Origin: Osmia lignaria lignaria
Lineage: Eukaryota; Arthropoda; Insecta; Hymenoptera; Megachilidae
Assembly (NCBI RefSeq): GCF_051020975.1
Contig: NW_027478162.1
Location: 494,501 to 558,500 of the forward strand
DNA: 64,000 nt
Direction of reading: 5' to 3'
The translations under genes were made by a program, and so were the position numbers. Under the pieces are notes generated by a model, which was not told the origin of the DNA, searched no databases, and saw nothing but the letters and a program-made list of their open reading frames with translations. This document shows, one piece after another, positions 1 to 10,301 of the stretch (position 1 is the first letter of the stretch; every line of letters begins with the position of its first letter).

Positions 1-365
1 TCTCTTAACATTTTGCCATAGCTCGCTTCGTTTCCGAGATATTTGCAGATTCATCTCAAGGGAAGGGGCCTAACGGACATATTTCGAGATATTTCTTCTT
101 CTTGTTGTTCTTCTTCTGCACAGCTAAACTGGAAGTGGCATTTCCAGCTCGCAATAGTACAGAGTTATCTCAAAGAAAGGGGCCACGGTGTTTCTGTATC
201 TCTATTATGTTGGTGCGGCTTCGGAACTTTTAAATATCTTGATATATCTCGAGAACTACGCATCTGATCAAAAAATATCATAGAACATAAAAAGTAGGAA
301 ACTTAATTCTCTACAAAAAAGGTCTCTCAACATTTTGCCATAGCTCTCTTCGTTTCCGAGATATT

Positions 366-392
366 TGCAGATTTATCTCAAGGGAAGGGGCC
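366..392 (+). repeat. Internal direct repeat, copy 1 (within monomer 2)
   Basis: This 27-base block, centred on ttatctcaagggaagg, matches 480-506 at 24 of 27 positions without gaps, 114 bases downstream. An agctcgc heptamer lies upstream of both blocks at slightly different distances (126 bases apart), so the similarity extends further if an indel of about 12 bases is allowed. It looks like an old partial duplication from before the 322-bp unit became the amplified monomer. The pair is present in essentially every monomer. Confidence 0.85.
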
Positions 393-415
393 TGACGGAC
401 ACATTTCGAGATATT

Positions 416-439
416 TCTTCTTCTTGTTGTTCTTCTTCT
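416..439 (+). repeat. Homopyrimidine mirror repeat with GTTG centre (monomer 2)
   Basis: The tract reads the same forwards and backwards on one strand. C occurs at 417, 420, 423, 432, 435 and 438, G at 426 and 429, and T elsewhere, symmetric about 427/428. Each arm is ten pure pyrimidines (tcttcttctt and its mirror), and the only purines sit in the central gttg. Mirror-symmetric homopyrimidine arms around a short centre are the known geometry for intramolecular triplex (H-DNA). The tract recurs in nearly all monomers, at 94-117 in monomer 1 for example. Monomers with ttcctctgc, ttggtc or a TTC deletion break the symmetry. Confidence 0.85.
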
Positions 440-479
440 GCACAGCTAAGCTGGAAGTGGCATTTGCAGCTCGCAATAG

Positions 480-506
480 TGCAGAGTTATCTCAAAGAAA
501 GGGGCC
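480..506 (+). repeat. Internal direct repeat, copy 2 (within monomer 2)
   Basis: This is the partner of 366-392 and differs from it at three positions: T to G at repeat position 7, and G to A at positions 17 and 19. Both copies contain TTATCT, whose complement AGATAA matches the WGATAR consensus of GATA-type factors. Whether any protein binds here is unknown. Confidence 0.85.
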
Positions 507-565
507 ACGGTGTTTCTGTATCTCTATTATGTTGGTGCTGCTTCGGAACTTTTAAATATCTCGAT

Positions 566-686
566 ATATCTCGAAAACTACGCTTCTGATCAAAAAATAT
601 CATAGAACATAAATTGTAGGGAACATAATTCTCTACAAAAAACGTCTCTTAACATTTTGCGATAGCTCGCTTCGTTTCCGAGATAT
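566..686. repeat. Diverged inverted arms flanking a monomer junction
   Basis: The right arm (566-598, starting atatctcgaaaactacgc) and the reverse complement of the next monomer's left arm (654-686, consensus start atatctcggaaacgaagc) agree at about 22 of 33 positions, and at 15 of the first 18. Between them lies a 55-base A-rich linker with A-tracts. Every junction in the array has this layout. The dyad could extrude as a hairpin or mark the ends of an ancestral inverted-repeat element; neither is shown. Class A tails match slightly less well (21 of 33). Confidence 0.6.
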
Positions 687-965
687 TTGCAGATTCATCT
701 CAAGGGAAGGGGCCTAACGGACATATTTCGAGATATTTCTTCTTCTTGTTGTTCTTCTTCTGCACAGCTAAACTGGAAGTGGCATTTCCGGCTCGCAATA
801 GTACAGAGTTATCTCAAAGAAAGGGGCCACGGTGTTTCTGTATCTCTATTATGTTGGTGCGGCTTCGGAACTTTTAAATATCTTGATATATCTCGAGAAC
901 TACGCATCTGATCAAAAAATATCATAGAACATAAAAAGTAGGAAACTTAATTCTCTACAAAAAAG
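645..965 (+). repeat. 321-bp monomer 3 with single-base junction deletion
   Basis: The tail junction reads aaaaaagtctcgtaagatt where most monomers have aaaaaaggtctcttaacat, so one base is lost. The same deletion ends monomers 5 (1288-1608) and 24 (7405-7725), so the three share descent through this junction. Confidence 0.85.
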
Positions 966-2896
966 TCTCGTAAGATTTTGCCATAGCTCGCTTCGTTTCC
1001 GAGATATTTGCAGATTTATCTCAAGGGAAGGGGCCTAACGGACATATTTCGAGATATTTCTTCTTCTTGTTGTTCTTCTTCTGCACAGCTAAACTGGAAG
1101 TGGCATTTCCAGCTCGCAATAGTGCAGAGTTATCTCAAAGAGAGGGGCCACGGTGTTTCTGTATCTCTATTATGTTGGTGCGGCTTCGGAACTTTTAAAT
1201 ATCTTGATATATCTCGAGAACTACGCATCTGATCAAAAAATATCATACAACATAAAACGTAGGAAACTTAATTCTCTACAAAAAAGGTCTCTTAACATTT
1301 TGCCATAGCTCGCTTCGTTTCCGAAATATTTGCAGATTTACCTCAAGGGAAGGGGCCTAACGGACATATTTCGAGATATTTCTTCTTCTTGTTGTTCTTC
1401 TTCTGCACAGCTAAACTGGAAGTGGCATTTCCAGCTCGCAATAGTGCAGAGTTATCTCAAAGAAAGGGGCCACGGTGTTTCTGTATCTCTATTATGTTGG
1501 TGCGGCTTCGGAACTTTTAAATATCTTGATATATCTCGAGAACTACGCATCTGATCGAAAAATATCATAGAACATAAAAAGTAGGAAACTTAATTCTCTA
1601 CAAAAAAGTCTGGTAAGATTTTGCCATAGCTCGCTTCGTTTCCGAGATATTTGCAGATTTATCTCAAGGGAAGGGGCCTAACGGACATATTTCGAGATAT
1701 TTCTTCTTCTTGTTGTTCTTCTTTTGCACAGCTAAACTGGAAGTGGCATTTCCAGCTCGCAATAGTGCAGAGTTATCTCAAAGAGAGGGGCCACGGTGTT
1801 TCTGTATCTCTATTATGTTGGTGCGGCTTCGGAACTTTTAAATATCTTGATATATCTCGAGAACTACGCATCTGATCAAAAAATATCATACAACATAAAA
1901 CGTAGGAAACTTAATTCTCTACAAAAAAGGTCTCTTAACATTTTGCCATAGCTCGCTTCGTTTCCGAAATATTTGCAGATTTATCTCAAGGGAAGGGGCC
2001 TAACGGACATATTTCGAGATATTTCTTCTTCTTGTTGTTCTTCTTCTGCACAGCTAAACTGGAAGTGGCATTTCCAGCTCGCAATAGTGCAGAGTTATCT
2101 CAAAGAAAGGGGCCACGGTGTTTCTGTATCTCTATTATGATGGTGCGGCTTCTTAACTTTTAAATATCTTGATATATCTCGAGAACTACGCATCTGATCA
2201 AAAAATAGCATAGAACATAAAAAGTAGGAAACTCAATTCTCTACAAAAAAGGTCTCTTAACATTTTGCCATAGCTCGCTTCGTTTCCGAGATATTTGCAG
2301 ATTCAGCTCAAAGGAACTGGCCTGACGGACATATTTCGAGATATTTCTTCTTCTTGTTGTTCTTCCTCTGCACAGCTAAGCTGGAAGTGGCATTTGCAGC
2401 TCGCAATAGTGCAGAGTTATCTCAAAGAAAGGGGCCACGGTGTTTCTGTATCTCTATTATGTTGGTGCGGCTTCGGAACTTTTAAATATCTCGATATATC
2501 TCGAGAACTACGCTTCTGATCAAAAAATATCATAGAACATAAATTGTAGGAAACATAATTCTCTACAAAAAAGGTCTCTTAACATTTTGCCATAGCTCGC
2601 TTCGTTTCCGAGATATTTGCAGATTTATCTCAAGGGAAGGGGCCTAACGGACATATTTCGAGATATTTCTTCTTCTTGTTGTTCTTCTTCTGCACAGCTA
2701 AACTGGACGTGGCATTTCCAGCTCGCAATAGTGCAGAGTTATCTCAAAGAGAGGGGCCACGGTGTTTCTGTATCGCTATTATGTTGGTGCGGCTTCGGAA
2801 CTTTTAAATATCTTGATATATCTCGAGAGCTACGCGTCTGATCAAAAAATATCATAGAACATAAAAAGTAGGAAACATAATTCTCTACAAAGAAGG

Positions 2897-4184
2897 TCTC
2901 TTAACATTTTGCCATAGCTCGCTTCGTTTCCGAGATATTTGCAGATTTATCTCAAGGGAAGTGGCCTGACGGACATATTTCGAGATATTTGTTCTTCTTG
3001 TTGTTCTTCTTCTGCACAGCTAAGCTGGAAGTGGCATTTGCGGCTCGCACTAGTGCAGAGTTATCTCAAACAAAGGGGCCACGGTGTTTCTGTATCTCTA
3101 TTATGTTGGTGCGGCTTCGGAACTTTTAAATATCTTGATATATCTCGAGAACTACGCATCTGATCAAAAAATATCATAGAACATAAAAAGTAGGAAACTT
3201 AATTCTCTACAAAAAAGGTCTCTTAACATTTTACCATAGCTCGCTTCGTTTCCGAGATATTTGCAGATTTATCTCAAGGGAAGGGGCCTGACGGACATAT
3301 TTCGAGATATTTCTTCTTCTTGTTGTTCTTCTTCTGCACAGCTAAGCTGGAAGTGGCATTTGCGGCTCGCACTAGTGCAGAGTTATCTCAAAGAAAGATG
3401 CCACGGTGTTTCTGTATCTCTATTATGTTGGTGCGGCTTCGGAACTTTTAAATATCTTGATATATCTCGAGAACTACGCATCTGATCAAATAATATCATA
3501 CAACATAAAAAGTAGGAAACTTAATTCTCTACAAATAAGGTCTCTTAACATTTTGCCATAGCTCGCTTCGTTTCCGAGATATTTGCAGATTTATCTCAAG
3601 GGAAGGGGCCTGACGGACATATTTCGAGATATTTCTTCTTCTTGTTGGTCTTCTTCTGCACAGCTAAGCTGGAAGTGGCATTTGCAGCTCGCAATGGTGC
3701 AGAGTTATCTCAAAGAAAGGGGCCACGGTGTTTCTGTATCTCTATTATGTTGGTGCGGCTTCGGATCTTTTAAATATCTCGATATATCTCGAAAACTACG
3801 CTTCTGATCAAAAAATATCATAGAACCTAAATTGTGGGAAATATAATTCTCTACAAAAAAGGTCTCTTAACATTTTGCCGTAGCTCGCTTCGTTTCCGAG
3901 ATATTTGCAGATTTATCTCAAGGGAAGGGGCCTGACGGACATATTTCCAGATATTTCTTCTTCTTGTTGTTCTTCTTCTGCACAGCTAAGCTGGAAGTGG
4001 CATTTGCAGCTCGCAATAGTGCAGAGTTATCTCAAAGAGAGGGGCCACGGTGTTTCTGTATCTCTATTATGTTGGTGCGGCTTCGGAACTTTTAAATATC
4101 TTGATATATCTCGAGAACTACGCATCTGATCAAAAAATATCATACAACATAAAACGTAGGAAACTTAATTCTCTACAAAAAAGG
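2897..4184 (+). repeat. 4-monomer subunit a, copy 1 (monomers 10-13)
   Basis: This is the first of six occurrences of a 1288-bp run whose four monomers are marked in order by aagtggcc with atttgttctt, aaagatgcc, gttggtc with gcaatggtg, and tttccagat with gccgtagctc. Confidence 0.9.
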
Positions 4185-4506
4185 TCTCTTAACATTTTGC
4201 CATAGCTCGCTTCGTTTCCGAAATATTTGCAGATTTATCTCAAGGGAAGGGGCCTAACGGACATATTTCGAGATATTTCTTCTTCTTGTTGTTCTTCTTC
4301 TGCACAGCTAAGCTGGAAGTGGCATTTGCAGCTCGCAATAGTGCAGAGTTATCTCAAAGAAAGGGGCCACGGTGTTTCTGTATCTCTATTATGTTGGTGC
4401 GGCTTCGGAACTTTTAAATATCTCGATATATCTCGAGAACTACGCTTCTGATCAAAAAATATCATAGAACATAAATTGTAGGAAACATAATTCTCTACAA
4501 AAAAGG
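4185..4506 (+). repeat. Chimeric monomer 14 (head of monomer 7 type, tail of monomer 8 type)
   Basis: Up to 4298 it follows monomers 7/33 (ccgaaatattt, ggcctaacgg, ttcttcttctgc). From 4312 it follows monomers 8/34 (aagctgg, tttgcagctc, class B-like end). The switch lies within 4299-4311. In HOR copy 2 the same place holds two separate monomers, 33 and 34, so monomer 14 is the product of an exchange one register out, deleting one 322-bp unit. Confidence 0.85.
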
Positions 4507-4828
4507 TCTCTTAACATTTTGCCATAGCTCGCTTCGTTTCCGAGATATTTGCAGATTTATCTCAAGGGAAGGGGCCTAACGGACATATTTCGAGATATTT
4601 CTTCTTCTTGTTGTTCTTCTTCTGCACAGCTAAACTGGACGTGGCATTTCCAGCTCGCAATAGTGCAGAGTTATCTCAAAGAGAGGGGCCACGGTGTTTC
4701 TGTATCGCTATTATGTTGGTGCGGCTTCGGAACTTTTAAATATCTTGATATATCTCGAGAGCTACGCGTCTGATCAAAAAATATCATAGAACATAAAAAG
4801 TAGGAAACATAATTCTCTACAAAGAAGG

Positions 4829-6116
4829 TCTCTTAACATTTTGCCATAGCTCGCTTCGTTTCCGAGATATTTGCAGATTTATCTCAAGGGAAGTGGCCTG
4901 ACGGACATATTTCGAGATATTTGTTCTTCTTGTTGTTCTTCTTCTGCACAGCTAAGCTGGAAGTGGCATTTGCGGCTCGCACTAGTGCAGAGTTATCTCA
5001 AACAAAGGGGCCACGGTGTTTCTGTATCTCTATTATGTTGGTGCGGCTTCGGAACTTTTAAATATCTTGATATATCTCGAGAACTACGCATCTGATCAAA
5101 AAATATCATAGAACATAAAAAGTAGGAAACTTAATTCTCTACAAAAAAGGTCTCTTAACATTTTACCATAGCTCGCTTCGTTTCCGAGATATTTGCAGAT
5201 TTATCTCAAGGGAAGGGGCCTGACGGACATATTTCGAGATATTTCTTCTTCTTGTTGTTCTTCTTCTGCACAGCTAAGCTGGAAGTGGCATTTGCGGCTC
5301 GCACTAGTGCAGAGTTATCTCAAAGAAAGATGCCACGGTGTTTCTGTATCTCTATTATGTTGGTGCGGCTTCGGAACTTTTAAATATCTTGATATATCTC
5401 GAGAACTACGCATCTGATCAAATAATATCATACAACATAAAAAGTAGGAAACTTAATTCTCTACAAATAAGGTCTCTTAACATTTTGCCATAGCTCGCTT
5501 CGTTTCCGAGATATTTGCAGATTTATCTCAAGGGAAGGGGCCTGACGGACATATTTCGAGATATTTCTTCTTCTTGTTGGTCTTCTTCTGCACAGCTAAG
5601 CTGGAAGTGGCATTTGCAGCTCGCAATGGTGCAGAGTTATCTCAAAGAAAGGGGCCACGGTGTTTCTGTATCTCTATTATGTTGGTGCGGCTTCGGATCT
5701 TTTAAATATCTCGATATATCTCGAAAACTACGCTTCTGATCAAAAAATATCATAGAACCTAAATTGTGGGAAATATAATTCTCTACAAAAAAGGTCTCTT
5801 AACATTTTGCCGTAGCTCGCTTCGTTTCCGAGATATTTGCAGATTTATCTCAAGGGAAGGGGCCTGACGGACATATTTCCAGATATTTCTTCTTCTTGTT
5901 GTTCTTCTTCTGCACAGCTAAGCTGGAAGTGGCATTTGCAGCTCGCAATAGTGCAGAGTTATCTCAAAGAAAGGGGCCACGGTGTTTCTGTATCTCTATT
6001 ATGTTGGTGCGGCTTCGGAACTTTTAAATATCTTGATATATCTCGAGAGCTACGCGTCTGATCAAAAAATATCATAGAACATAAAAAGTAGGAAACATAA
6101 TTCTCTACAAAGAAGG
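4829..6116 (+). repeat. 4-monomer subunit a, copy 2 (monomers 16-19)
   Basis: It has the same four marked monomers, but the last one (monomer 19) carries the gagctacgcgtctg tail normally found on monomer 9, so it joins straight into another subunit copy. Confidence 0.9.
5795..6116 (+). repeat. Chimeric monomer 19 (monomer 13/23-type head, monomer 9-type tail)
   Basis: The head has gccgtagctc and tttccagat. The tail has gagagctacgcgtctg and the acaaagaagg linker seen after monomers 9, 15, 28 and 35. The switch lies between 5996 and 6048. The fusion explains why one 4-monomer subunit is followed directly by another. Confidence 0.8.
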
Positions 6117-7404
6117 TCTCTTAACATTTTGCCATAGCTCGCTTCGTTTCCGAGATATTTGCAGATTTATCTCAAGGGAAGTGGCCTGACGGACATATTT
6201 CGAGATATTTGTTCTTCTTGTTGTTCTTCTTCTGCACAGCTAAGCTGGAAGTGGCATTTGCGGCTCGCACTAGTGCAGAGTTATCTCAAACAAAGGGGCC
6301 ACGGTGTTTCTGTATCTCTATTATGTTGGTGCGGCTTCGGAACTTTTAAATATCTTGATATATCTCGAGAACTACGCATCTGATCAAAAAATATCATAGA
6401 ACATAAAAAGTAGGAAACTTAATTCTCTACAAAAAAGGTCTCTTAACATTTTACCATAGCTCGCTTCGTTTCCGAGATATTTGCAGATTTATCTCAAGGG
6501 AAGGGGCCTGACGGACATATTTCGAGATATTTCTTCTTCTTGTTGTTCTTCTTCTGCACAGCTAAGCTGGAAGTGGCATTTGCGGCTCGCACTAGTGCAG
6601 AGTTATCTCAAAGAAAGATGCCACGGTGTTTCTGTATCTCTATTATGTTGGTGCGGCTTCGGAACTTTTAAATATCTTGATATATCTCGAGAACTACGCA
6701 TCTGATCAAATAATATCATACAACATAAAAAGTAGGAAACTTAATTCTCTACAAATAAGGTCTCTTAACATTTTGCCATAGCTCGCTTCGTTTCCGAGAT
6801 ATTTGCAGATTTATCTCAAGGGAAGGGGCCTGACGGACATATTTCGAGATATTTCTTCTTCTTGTTGGTCTTCTTCTGCACAGCTAAGCTGGAAGTGGCA
6901 TTTGCAGCTCGCAATGGTGCAGAGTTATCTCAAAGAAAGGGGCCACGGTGTTTCTGTATCTCTATTATGTTGGTGCGGCTTCGGATCTTTTAAATATCTC
7001 GATATATCTCGAAAACTACGCTTCTGATCAAAAAATATCATAGAACCTAAATTGTGGGAAATATAATTCTCTACAAAAAAGGTCTCTTAACATTTTGCCG
7101 TAGCTCGCTTCGTTTCCGAGATATTTGCAGATTTATCTCAAGGGAAGGGGCCTGACGGACATATTTCCAGATATTTCTTCTTCTTGTTGTTCTTCTTCTG
7201 CACAGCTAAGCTGGAAGTGGCATTTGCAGCTCGCAATAGTGCAGAGTTATCTCAAAGAAAGGGGCCACGGTGTTTCTGTATCTCTATTATGTTGGTGCGG
7301 CTGCGGAACTTTTAAATATCTTGATATATCTCGAGAACTACGCATCCGATCAAAAAATATCATAAAACATAAAAAGTAGGAAACTTAATTCTCTACAAAA
7401 AAGG
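6117..7404 (+). repeat. 4-monomer subunit a, copy 3 (monomers 20-23)
   Basis: It has the same four marked monomers. The last one (monomer 23) has ggctgcggaac and catccgatc, the latter removing the usual TGATCA palindrome. Confidence 0.9.
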
Positions 7405-9013
7405 TCTCTTAACATTTTGCCATAGCTCGCTTCGTTTCCGAAATATTTGCAGATTTACCTCAAGGGAAGGGGCCTAACGGACATATTTCGAGATATTTCT
7501 TCTTCTTGTTGTTCTTCTTCTGCACAGCTAAACTGGAAGTGGCATTTCCAGCTCGCAATAGTGCAGAGTTATCTCAAAGAAAGGGGCCACGGTGTTTCTG
7601 TATCTCTATTATGTTGGTGCGGCTTCGGAACTTTTAAATATCTTGATATATCTCGAGAACTACGCATCTGATCGAAAAATATCATAGAACATAAAAAGTA
7701 GGAAACTTAATTCTCTACAAAAAAGTCTCGTAAGATTTTGCCATAGCTCGCTTCGTTTCCGAGATATTTGCAGATTTATCTCAAGGGAAGGGGCCTAACG
7801 GACATATTTCGAGATATTTCTTCTTCTTGTTGTTCTTCTTTTGCACAGCTAAACTGGAAGTGGCATTTCCAGCTCGCAATAGTGCAGAGTTATCTCAAAG
7901 AGAGGGGCCACGGTGTTTCTGTATCTCTATTATGTTGGTGCGGCTTCGGAACTTTTAAATATCTTGATATATCTCGAGAACTACGCATCTGATCAAAAAA
8001 TATCATACAACATAAAACGTAGGAAACTTAATTCTCTACAAAAAAGGTCTCTTAACATTTTGCCATAGCTCGCTTCGTTTCCGAAATATTTGCAGATTTA
8101 TCTCAAGGGAAGGGGCCTAACGGACATATTTCGAGATATTTCTTCTTCTTGTTGTTCTTCTTCTGCACAGCTAAACTGGAAGTGGCATTTCCAGCTCGCA
8201 ATAGTGCAGAGTTATCCCAAAGAAAGGGGCCACGGTGTTTCTGTATCTCTATTATGATGGTGCGGCTTCTTAACTTTTAAATATCTTGATATATCTCGAG
8301 AACTACGCATCTGATCAAAAAATATCATAGAACATAAAAAGTAGGAAACTCAATTCTCTACAAAAAAGGTCTCTTAACATTTTGCCATAGCTCGCTTCGT
8401 TTCCGAGATATTTGCAGATTCAGCTCAAAGGAACTGGCCTGACGGACATATTTCGAGATATTTCTTCTTCTTGTTGTTCTTCCTCTGCACAGCTAAGCTG
8501 GAAGTGGCATTTGCAGCTCGCAATAGTGCAGAGTTATCTCAAAGAAAGGGGCCACGGTGTTTCTGTATCTCTATTATGTTGGTGCGGCTTCGGAACTTTT
8601 AAATATCTCGATATATCTCGAGAACTACGCTTCTGATCAAAAAATATCATAGAACATAAATTGTAGGAAACATAATTCTCTACAAAAAAGGTCTCTTAAC
8701 ATTTTGCCATAGCTCGCTTCGTTTCCGAGATATTTGCAGATTTATCTCAAGGGAAGGGGCCTAACGGACATATTTCGAGATATTTCTTCTTCTTGTTGTT
8801 CTTCTTCTGCACAGCTAAACTGGACGTGGCATTTCCAGCTCGCAATAGTGCAGAGTTATCTCAAAGAGAGGGGCCACGGTGTTTCTGTATCGCTATTATG
8901 TTGGTGCGGCTTCGGAACTTTTAAATATCTTGATATATCTCGAGAGCTACGCGTCTGATCAAAAAATATCATAGAACATAAAAAGTAGGAAACATAATTC
9001 TCTACAAAGAAGG

Positions 9014-10301
9014 TCTCTTAACATTTTGCCATAGCTCGCTTCGTTTCCGAGATATTTGCAGATTTATCTCAAGGGAAGTGGCCTGACGGACATATTTCGA
9101 GATATTTGTTCTTCTTGTTGTTCTTCTTCTGCACAGCTAAGCTGGAAGTGGCATTTGCGGCTCGCACTAGTGCAGAGTTATCTCAAACAAAGGGGCCACG
9201 GTGTTTCTGTATCTCTATTATGTTGGTGCGGCTTCGGAACTTTTAAATATCTTGATATATCTCGAGAACTACGCATCTGATCATAAAATATCATAGAACA
9301 TAAAAAGTAGGAAACTTAATTCTCTACAAAAAAGGTCTCTTAACATTTTACCATAGCTCGCTTCGTTTCCGAGATATTTGCAGATTTATCTCAAGGGAAG
9401 GGGCCTGACGGACATATTTCGAGATATTTCTTCTTCTTGTTGTTCTTCTTCTGCACAGCTAAGCTGGAAGTGGCATTTGCGGCTCGCACTAGTGCAGAGT
9501 TATCTCAAAGAAAGATGCCACGGTGTTTCTGTATCTCTATTATGTTGGTGCGGCTTCGGAACTTTTAAATATCTTGATATATCTCGAGAACTACGCATCT
9601 GATCAAATAATATCATACAACATAAAAAGTAGGAAACTTAATTCTCTACAAATAAGGTCTCTTAACATTTTGCCATAGCTCGCTTCGTTTCCGAGATATT
9701 TGCAGATTTATCTCAAGGGAAGGGGCCTGACGGACATATTTCGAGATATTTCTTCTTCTTGTTGGTCTTCTTCTGCACAGCTAAGCTGGAAGTGGCATTT
9801 GCAGCTCGCAATGGTGCAGAGTTATCTCAAAGAAAGGGGCCACGGTGTTTCTGTATCTCTATTATGTTGGTGCGGCTTCGGATCTTTTAAATATCTCGAT
9901 ATATCTCGAAAACTACGCTTCTGATCAAAAAATATCATAGAACCTAAATTGTGGGAAATATAATTCTCTACAAAAAAGGTCTCTTAACATTTTGCCGTAG
10001 CTCGCTTCGTTTCCGAGATATTTGCAGATTTATCTCAAGGGAAGGGGCCTGACGGACATATTTCCAGATATTTCTTCTTCTTGTTGTTCTTCTTCTGCAC
10101 AGCTAAGCTGGAAGTGGCATTTGCAGCTCGCAATAGTGCAGAGTTATCTCAAAGAGAGGGGCCACGGTGTTTCTGTATCTCTATTATGTTGGTGCGGCTT
10201 CGGAACTTTTAAATATCTTGATATATCTCGAGAACTACGCATCTGATCAAAAAATATCATACAACATAAAACGTAGGAAACTTAATTCTCTACAAAAAAG
10301 G
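9014..10301 (+). repeat. 4-monomer subunit a, copy 4 (monomers 29-32)
   Basis: This is the equivalent of 2897-4184 in the second HOR A copy, with one noticed private change (gatcataaaa). Confidence 0.9.

Larger units (their letters stand above)
358..572. other. Cluster of seven TATCTC/GAGATA hexamers in one monomer
   Basis: GAGATA occurs at 358-363 and 408-413, and TATCTC at 374-379, 488-493, 519-524, 557-562 and 567-572. Chance would give well under one copy per 322 bases over both strands. The last pair is spaced exactly 10 bases, about one helical turn. In class A monomers the 557 site is TATCTT. The pattern may reflect growth of the monomer from a shorter ancestral motif or repeated binding sites for a satellite-binding protein; the sequence does not decide between them. 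Confidence 0.7.
323..644 (+). repeat. Reference satellite monomer (monomer 2), tail class B
   Basis: This copy is used to place internal elements. In order it holds: a left inverted arm (332-364), the first copy of an internal direct repeat (366-392), a pyrimidine mirror repeat (416-439), the second direct-repeat copy (480-506), paired TATCTC motifs 10 bases apart (557 and 567), a TGATCA palindrome (587-592) inside the right inverted arm (566-598), and an A-rich linker. Its tail is class B: tctcgaaaactacgctt followed by aaattgtagg. The other common tail, class A, reads tctcgagaactacgcat followed by aaaaagtagg and carries CTCGAG. A consensus-like class A monomer is about 39% G+C with 11 CpG. 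Confidence 0.95.
1..1287 (+). repeat. Lead-in monomers 1-4
   Basis: Four monomers precede the first large repeated unit. Monomers 1 and 3 are close relatives (shared gattcatctc head, ggcctaacgg and class A tail). Monomer 2 is class B. Monomer 4 resembles monomers 6 and 25, sharing a g-deleted junction and taagatttt. Alternation of related monomers suggests that an older short-period repeat continues to the left of the window. Confidence 0.8.
1288..7404 (+). repeat. HOR unit A, copy 1 (19 monomers, 6117 bp)
   Basis: Monomers 5-23 reappear in the same order as monomers 24-43, with private variants preserved: gatttacctc in monomer 5, tcttttgc in 6, a TGATGG change in 7, gattcagctcaaagg in 8, aactggacg in 9, atttgttctt in 10, aaagatgcc in 11, gttggtc in 12 and tttccagat in 13. 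The only structural difference from copy 2 is monomer 14, which stands where copy 2 has two monomers (33 and 34). The unit contains three copies of a 4-monomer subunit. Confidence 0.93.

Noticed and set aside
43..267. A 74-codon open frame starting at TTG, intact in about 190 of 198 complete monomers, sometimes extended to 84 codons
   Set aside because: The standard frame has no ATG, starts after a TAG just upstream and recurs only because the monomer recurs. Differences between monomers are mostly amino-acid changing, and eight copies are broken (monomers 7, 26, 33, 103, 125, 128, 195 and 198) by stops or a frameshift. There is no recognisable domain. I do not call it a gene.
345..364. Possible CENP-B box (cttcgtttccgagat, or tttcgagatatttcttc at about 405)
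   Set aside because: The first has TTCG but lacks the required central A and CGGG. The second matches only six of the nine core positions and lacks the GGG. Neither qualifies.
388..410. Hammerhead ribozyme core, as found in some animal satellites (ctgacgg in the head, ctgatca in the tail)
   Set aside because: Neither site fits the CUGANGA core, I see no matching GAAA and cleavage-site arrangement, and the reverse strand has none either.
596..605. aatatcatag, one base from the Drosophila AATAACATAG satellite unit bound by Prod
   Set aside because: A single 9/10 match in AT-rich DNA is expected by chance, and the satellites are otherwise unrelated.
599..653. Phased A-tracts giving curved DNA in the linker
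   Set aside because: The three main A-tracts are spaced about 19 and 26 bases apart, which is not a consistent helical phase, so curvature cannot be claimed by eye.
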